A stretch of DNA of 7,521 nucleotides from Deltaproteobacteria bacterium. Its GTDB lineage: Bacteria; Desulfobacterota; Deferrimicrobia; Deferrimicrobiales; Deferrimicrobiaceae. How positions within the stretch are numbered: the first letter of the stretch is position 1; each line of letters starts with the position of its first letter. Below the pieces are notes generated by a model. The model worked only from the letters and a program-made list of their open reading frames with translations, was not told where the DNA came from and made no database searches. Shown one piece after another: positions 6,225 to 7,521 of this stretch. The stretch is taken from assembly GCA_025357175.1 (NCBI GenBank), contig JANXPS010000025.1, positions 1 through 7,521 on the forward strand. Direction: 5' to 3'. Made by a program: the position numbers and the translations under genes.

Positions 6225-7521
6225 CTACGACGTCCTGAGCGCTTCTTCGAGCGTGGTCCGGCCGCCGAGCGCCTTCGAGATCGCGTCGCGCCGCATCGTG
6301 ATCATTCCCTCGCGAACGGCGATCTCCTGGATCTCCGAGCTGTTGCACTGTTTCATCACGAGCGCCGTGATGTCGGGGGAGACCTCGAGGATCTCGTGGA
6401 TGCCGACGCGCCCCTTGTACCCGGTCTTGCCGCATGTGTCGCAACCCTCCCCCATCAGGAAGGTCGCGGACGCGAGCTCGGCGGAGGAAAGCTGCGCCCG
6501 TTCGATCGCATCGGCGGTGGGGACGTAGGGCACCCGGCACGAGGAACAGGAGGTGCGCATCAGAAGCTGCCCGATGACCGCCCGCAGCGACGAGGCGACG
6601 AGGAACGGTTCCTGCCCCATGTTGACGAGGCGCGGGATGGCGCCCGACGCGTCGTTGGTGTGCAGCGTCGAGAAGACCAGGTGCCCCGTGAGCGCCGAGC
6701 GGATCGCCAGTTCGGCCGTCTCGCCATCGCGCATCTCGCCGACCAGGATGACGTCGGGGTCGTGACGCAGAATCGACCGCAGGCCGGCAGCGAAGGTCAG
6801 CCCCGCCTTCAGGTTGATCTGGCACTGCCGGATGATCGGCAGCTCGTATTCGACCGGGTCCTCCAGCGTGATGATGCTCCGGTCGAGCCCGTTGATGTAG
6901 GAAAGCGCCGAGTAGAGCGTCGTCGTCTTGCCCGAGCCGGTGGGGCCGCACACCAGGATGATGCCGTTGCGGCTTTCGAGCGCGGCCTGGAACACCTTGC
7001 TGTTGCGGTCGGAGAAGCCGAGCGATTCGAGGCCGATGACGACCTTGCTCTTGTCGAGGACGCGCAGAACCATGTTCTCGCCGTGGACGGTCGGCAGCGT
7101 GGACACGCGCAGGTCGATCTTTCGTTTGCCCACGTAGAAGTTGATCTTGCCGTCCTGCGGCAAGCGCGTCTCGGCGATGTTCAATCCGGAGAGGATCTTG
7201 ACGCGCGCGGTGATCGCGGGCTGGAGTTCCTTGGGCAGCGAGGGGCCGGGGCGCAACTTGCCGTCGACGCGGAAGCGAATCCGGAAGACGCGCTCCTCGG
7301 GCTCGAAGTGGATGTCGGTGCCCCCTTCCTGCACCGCGGTCAGGAAGATCTGGTCGACCAGCCGGATGATGGGGGCGCCCGCCGCGAGGTCGGCCTCGGA
7401 GACGCGGCCGGCCTCGACCTGCCGGACGGATTTCTGGATGATCTCCTCGAGCGAGCCGCCGCCGACGTAGAACTGCTCGATGGCCGCGAGGACGTTCGAC
7501 TCGGTGGAGGACACCACGTCG
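6225..7521 (-). CDS. gspE: GspE/PilB/MshE-type secretion or pilus assembly ATPase (5' partial)
   Basis: This is the cytoplasmic hexameric ATPase that powers pseudopilus or pilus assembly by acting on the platform protein. Numbering from the GTG at 7517, the 430 visible residues show the N2/C-terminal ATPase domains in order. A family-typical stretch around residues 48-88 (APIIRLVDQI, then TDIHFEP and VDGK) comes first. Walker A GPTGSGKTTT is at 191-200, the Asp box around LEDPVEYE at 218-225, Walker B ILVGEMRD at 257-264 with Glu261, and the His box STLHTNDA at 283-290. A C-terminal zinc-type tetracysteine follows (C324, C327, C359, C362). The frame is still open at the window edge and about 100-150 N-terminal residues of the usual family length are missing, so the GTG at 7517 is probably an internal valine. 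The stop is TAG at 6225-6227, one base before repeat E1. The GspE, PilB and MshE subfamilies cannot be separated without the N-terminus. The family call is very secure. Confidence 0.96.
   Translation of the reverse strand, partial: DVVSSTESNVLAAIEQFYVGGGSLEEIIQKSVRQVEAGRVSEADLAAGAPIIRLVDQIFLTAVQEGGTDIHFEPEERVFRIRFRVDGKLRPGPSLPKELQPAITARVKILSGLNIAETRLPQDGKINFYVGKRKIDLRVSTLPTVHGENMVLRVLDKSKVVIGLESLGFSDRNSKVFQAALESRNGIILVCGPTGSGKTTTLYSALSYINGLDRSIITLEDPVEYELPIIRQCQINLKAGLTFAAGLRSILRHDPDVILVGEMRDGETAELAIRSALTGHLVFSTLHTNDASGAIPRLVNMGQEPFLVASSLRAVIGQLLMRTSCSSCRVPYVPTADAIERAQLSSAELASATFLMGEGCDTCGKTGYKGRVGIHEILEVSPDITALVMKQCNSSEIQEIAVREGMITMRRDAISKALGGRTTLEEALRTS

Noticed and set aside
6094..6951. 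Minus-strand alternative-frame open frame over gspE and E1
   Set aside because: It is out of frame with the Walker A/B and tetracysteine motifs, and its translation has no recognisable domain.
7515..7517. GTG at 7517 as the true start of gspE
   Set aside because: The preceding in-frame codon is not a stop, and the family normally has a further N-terminal domain of about 100-150 residues. The frame almost certainly continues beyond the window.

Overview
The window is one leftward (minus-strand) operon segment coding the core of a secretin-dependent pilus or secretion machine of the type II secretion / type IV pilus / MSHA superfamily. The DNA is strongly GC-rich, with G or C at most third codon positions. 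Genes are packed with overlaps or gaps of a few bases. The gene set and order suggest a high-GC Gram-negative bacterium, perhaps Desulfobacterota/Desulfuromonadota-like (former Deltaproteobacteria). That placement rests on general resemblance only, since no marker gene is present. The secretin, its lipoprotein signal and the PilO/PilP-type proteins require an outer membrane.

Reading in transcription order from high to low coordinates: GspE/PilB/MshE-type assembly ATPase (6225-7521, N-terminus outside the window); a 180-bp palindromic element, E1 (6044-6223); GspF/PilC/MshG-type platform protein (4834-6039); a GspG-like pseudopilin with an extra C-terminal domain (3959-4828); a PilM-PilN fusion with the architecture of GspL/MshI (2350-3954); a second palindromic element, E2 (2208-2349); PilO/GspM/MshJ-like protein (1602-2201); PilP/GspC-like protein (961-1602); and an MshL/PilQ/GspD-type lipoprotein secretin (1-964, C-terminus outside the window). 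Essentially every base is assigned. No tRNA, rRNA, CRISPR array, transposase gene, convincing promoter or intrinsic terminator was seen, and no stretch over 300 bases lacks a gene.

The parts make one machine. The cytoplasmic ATPase drives the inner-membrane platform protein to extract pseudopilin subunits. The PilMN, PilO and PilP proteins form the inner-membrane alignment complex that reaches through the periplasm to the secretin. A prepilin peptidase, minor pseudopilins and secreted substrates are not in the window.

The machinery belongs to known families, so the window is not a wholly new system. The less ordinary points are the two perfect-arm palindromic elements filling the only two wide junctions of the operon, the enlarged pseudopilin, the degenerate nucleotide site of the PilM domain, and a lipidated secretin paired with a non-lipidated PilP-like protein.
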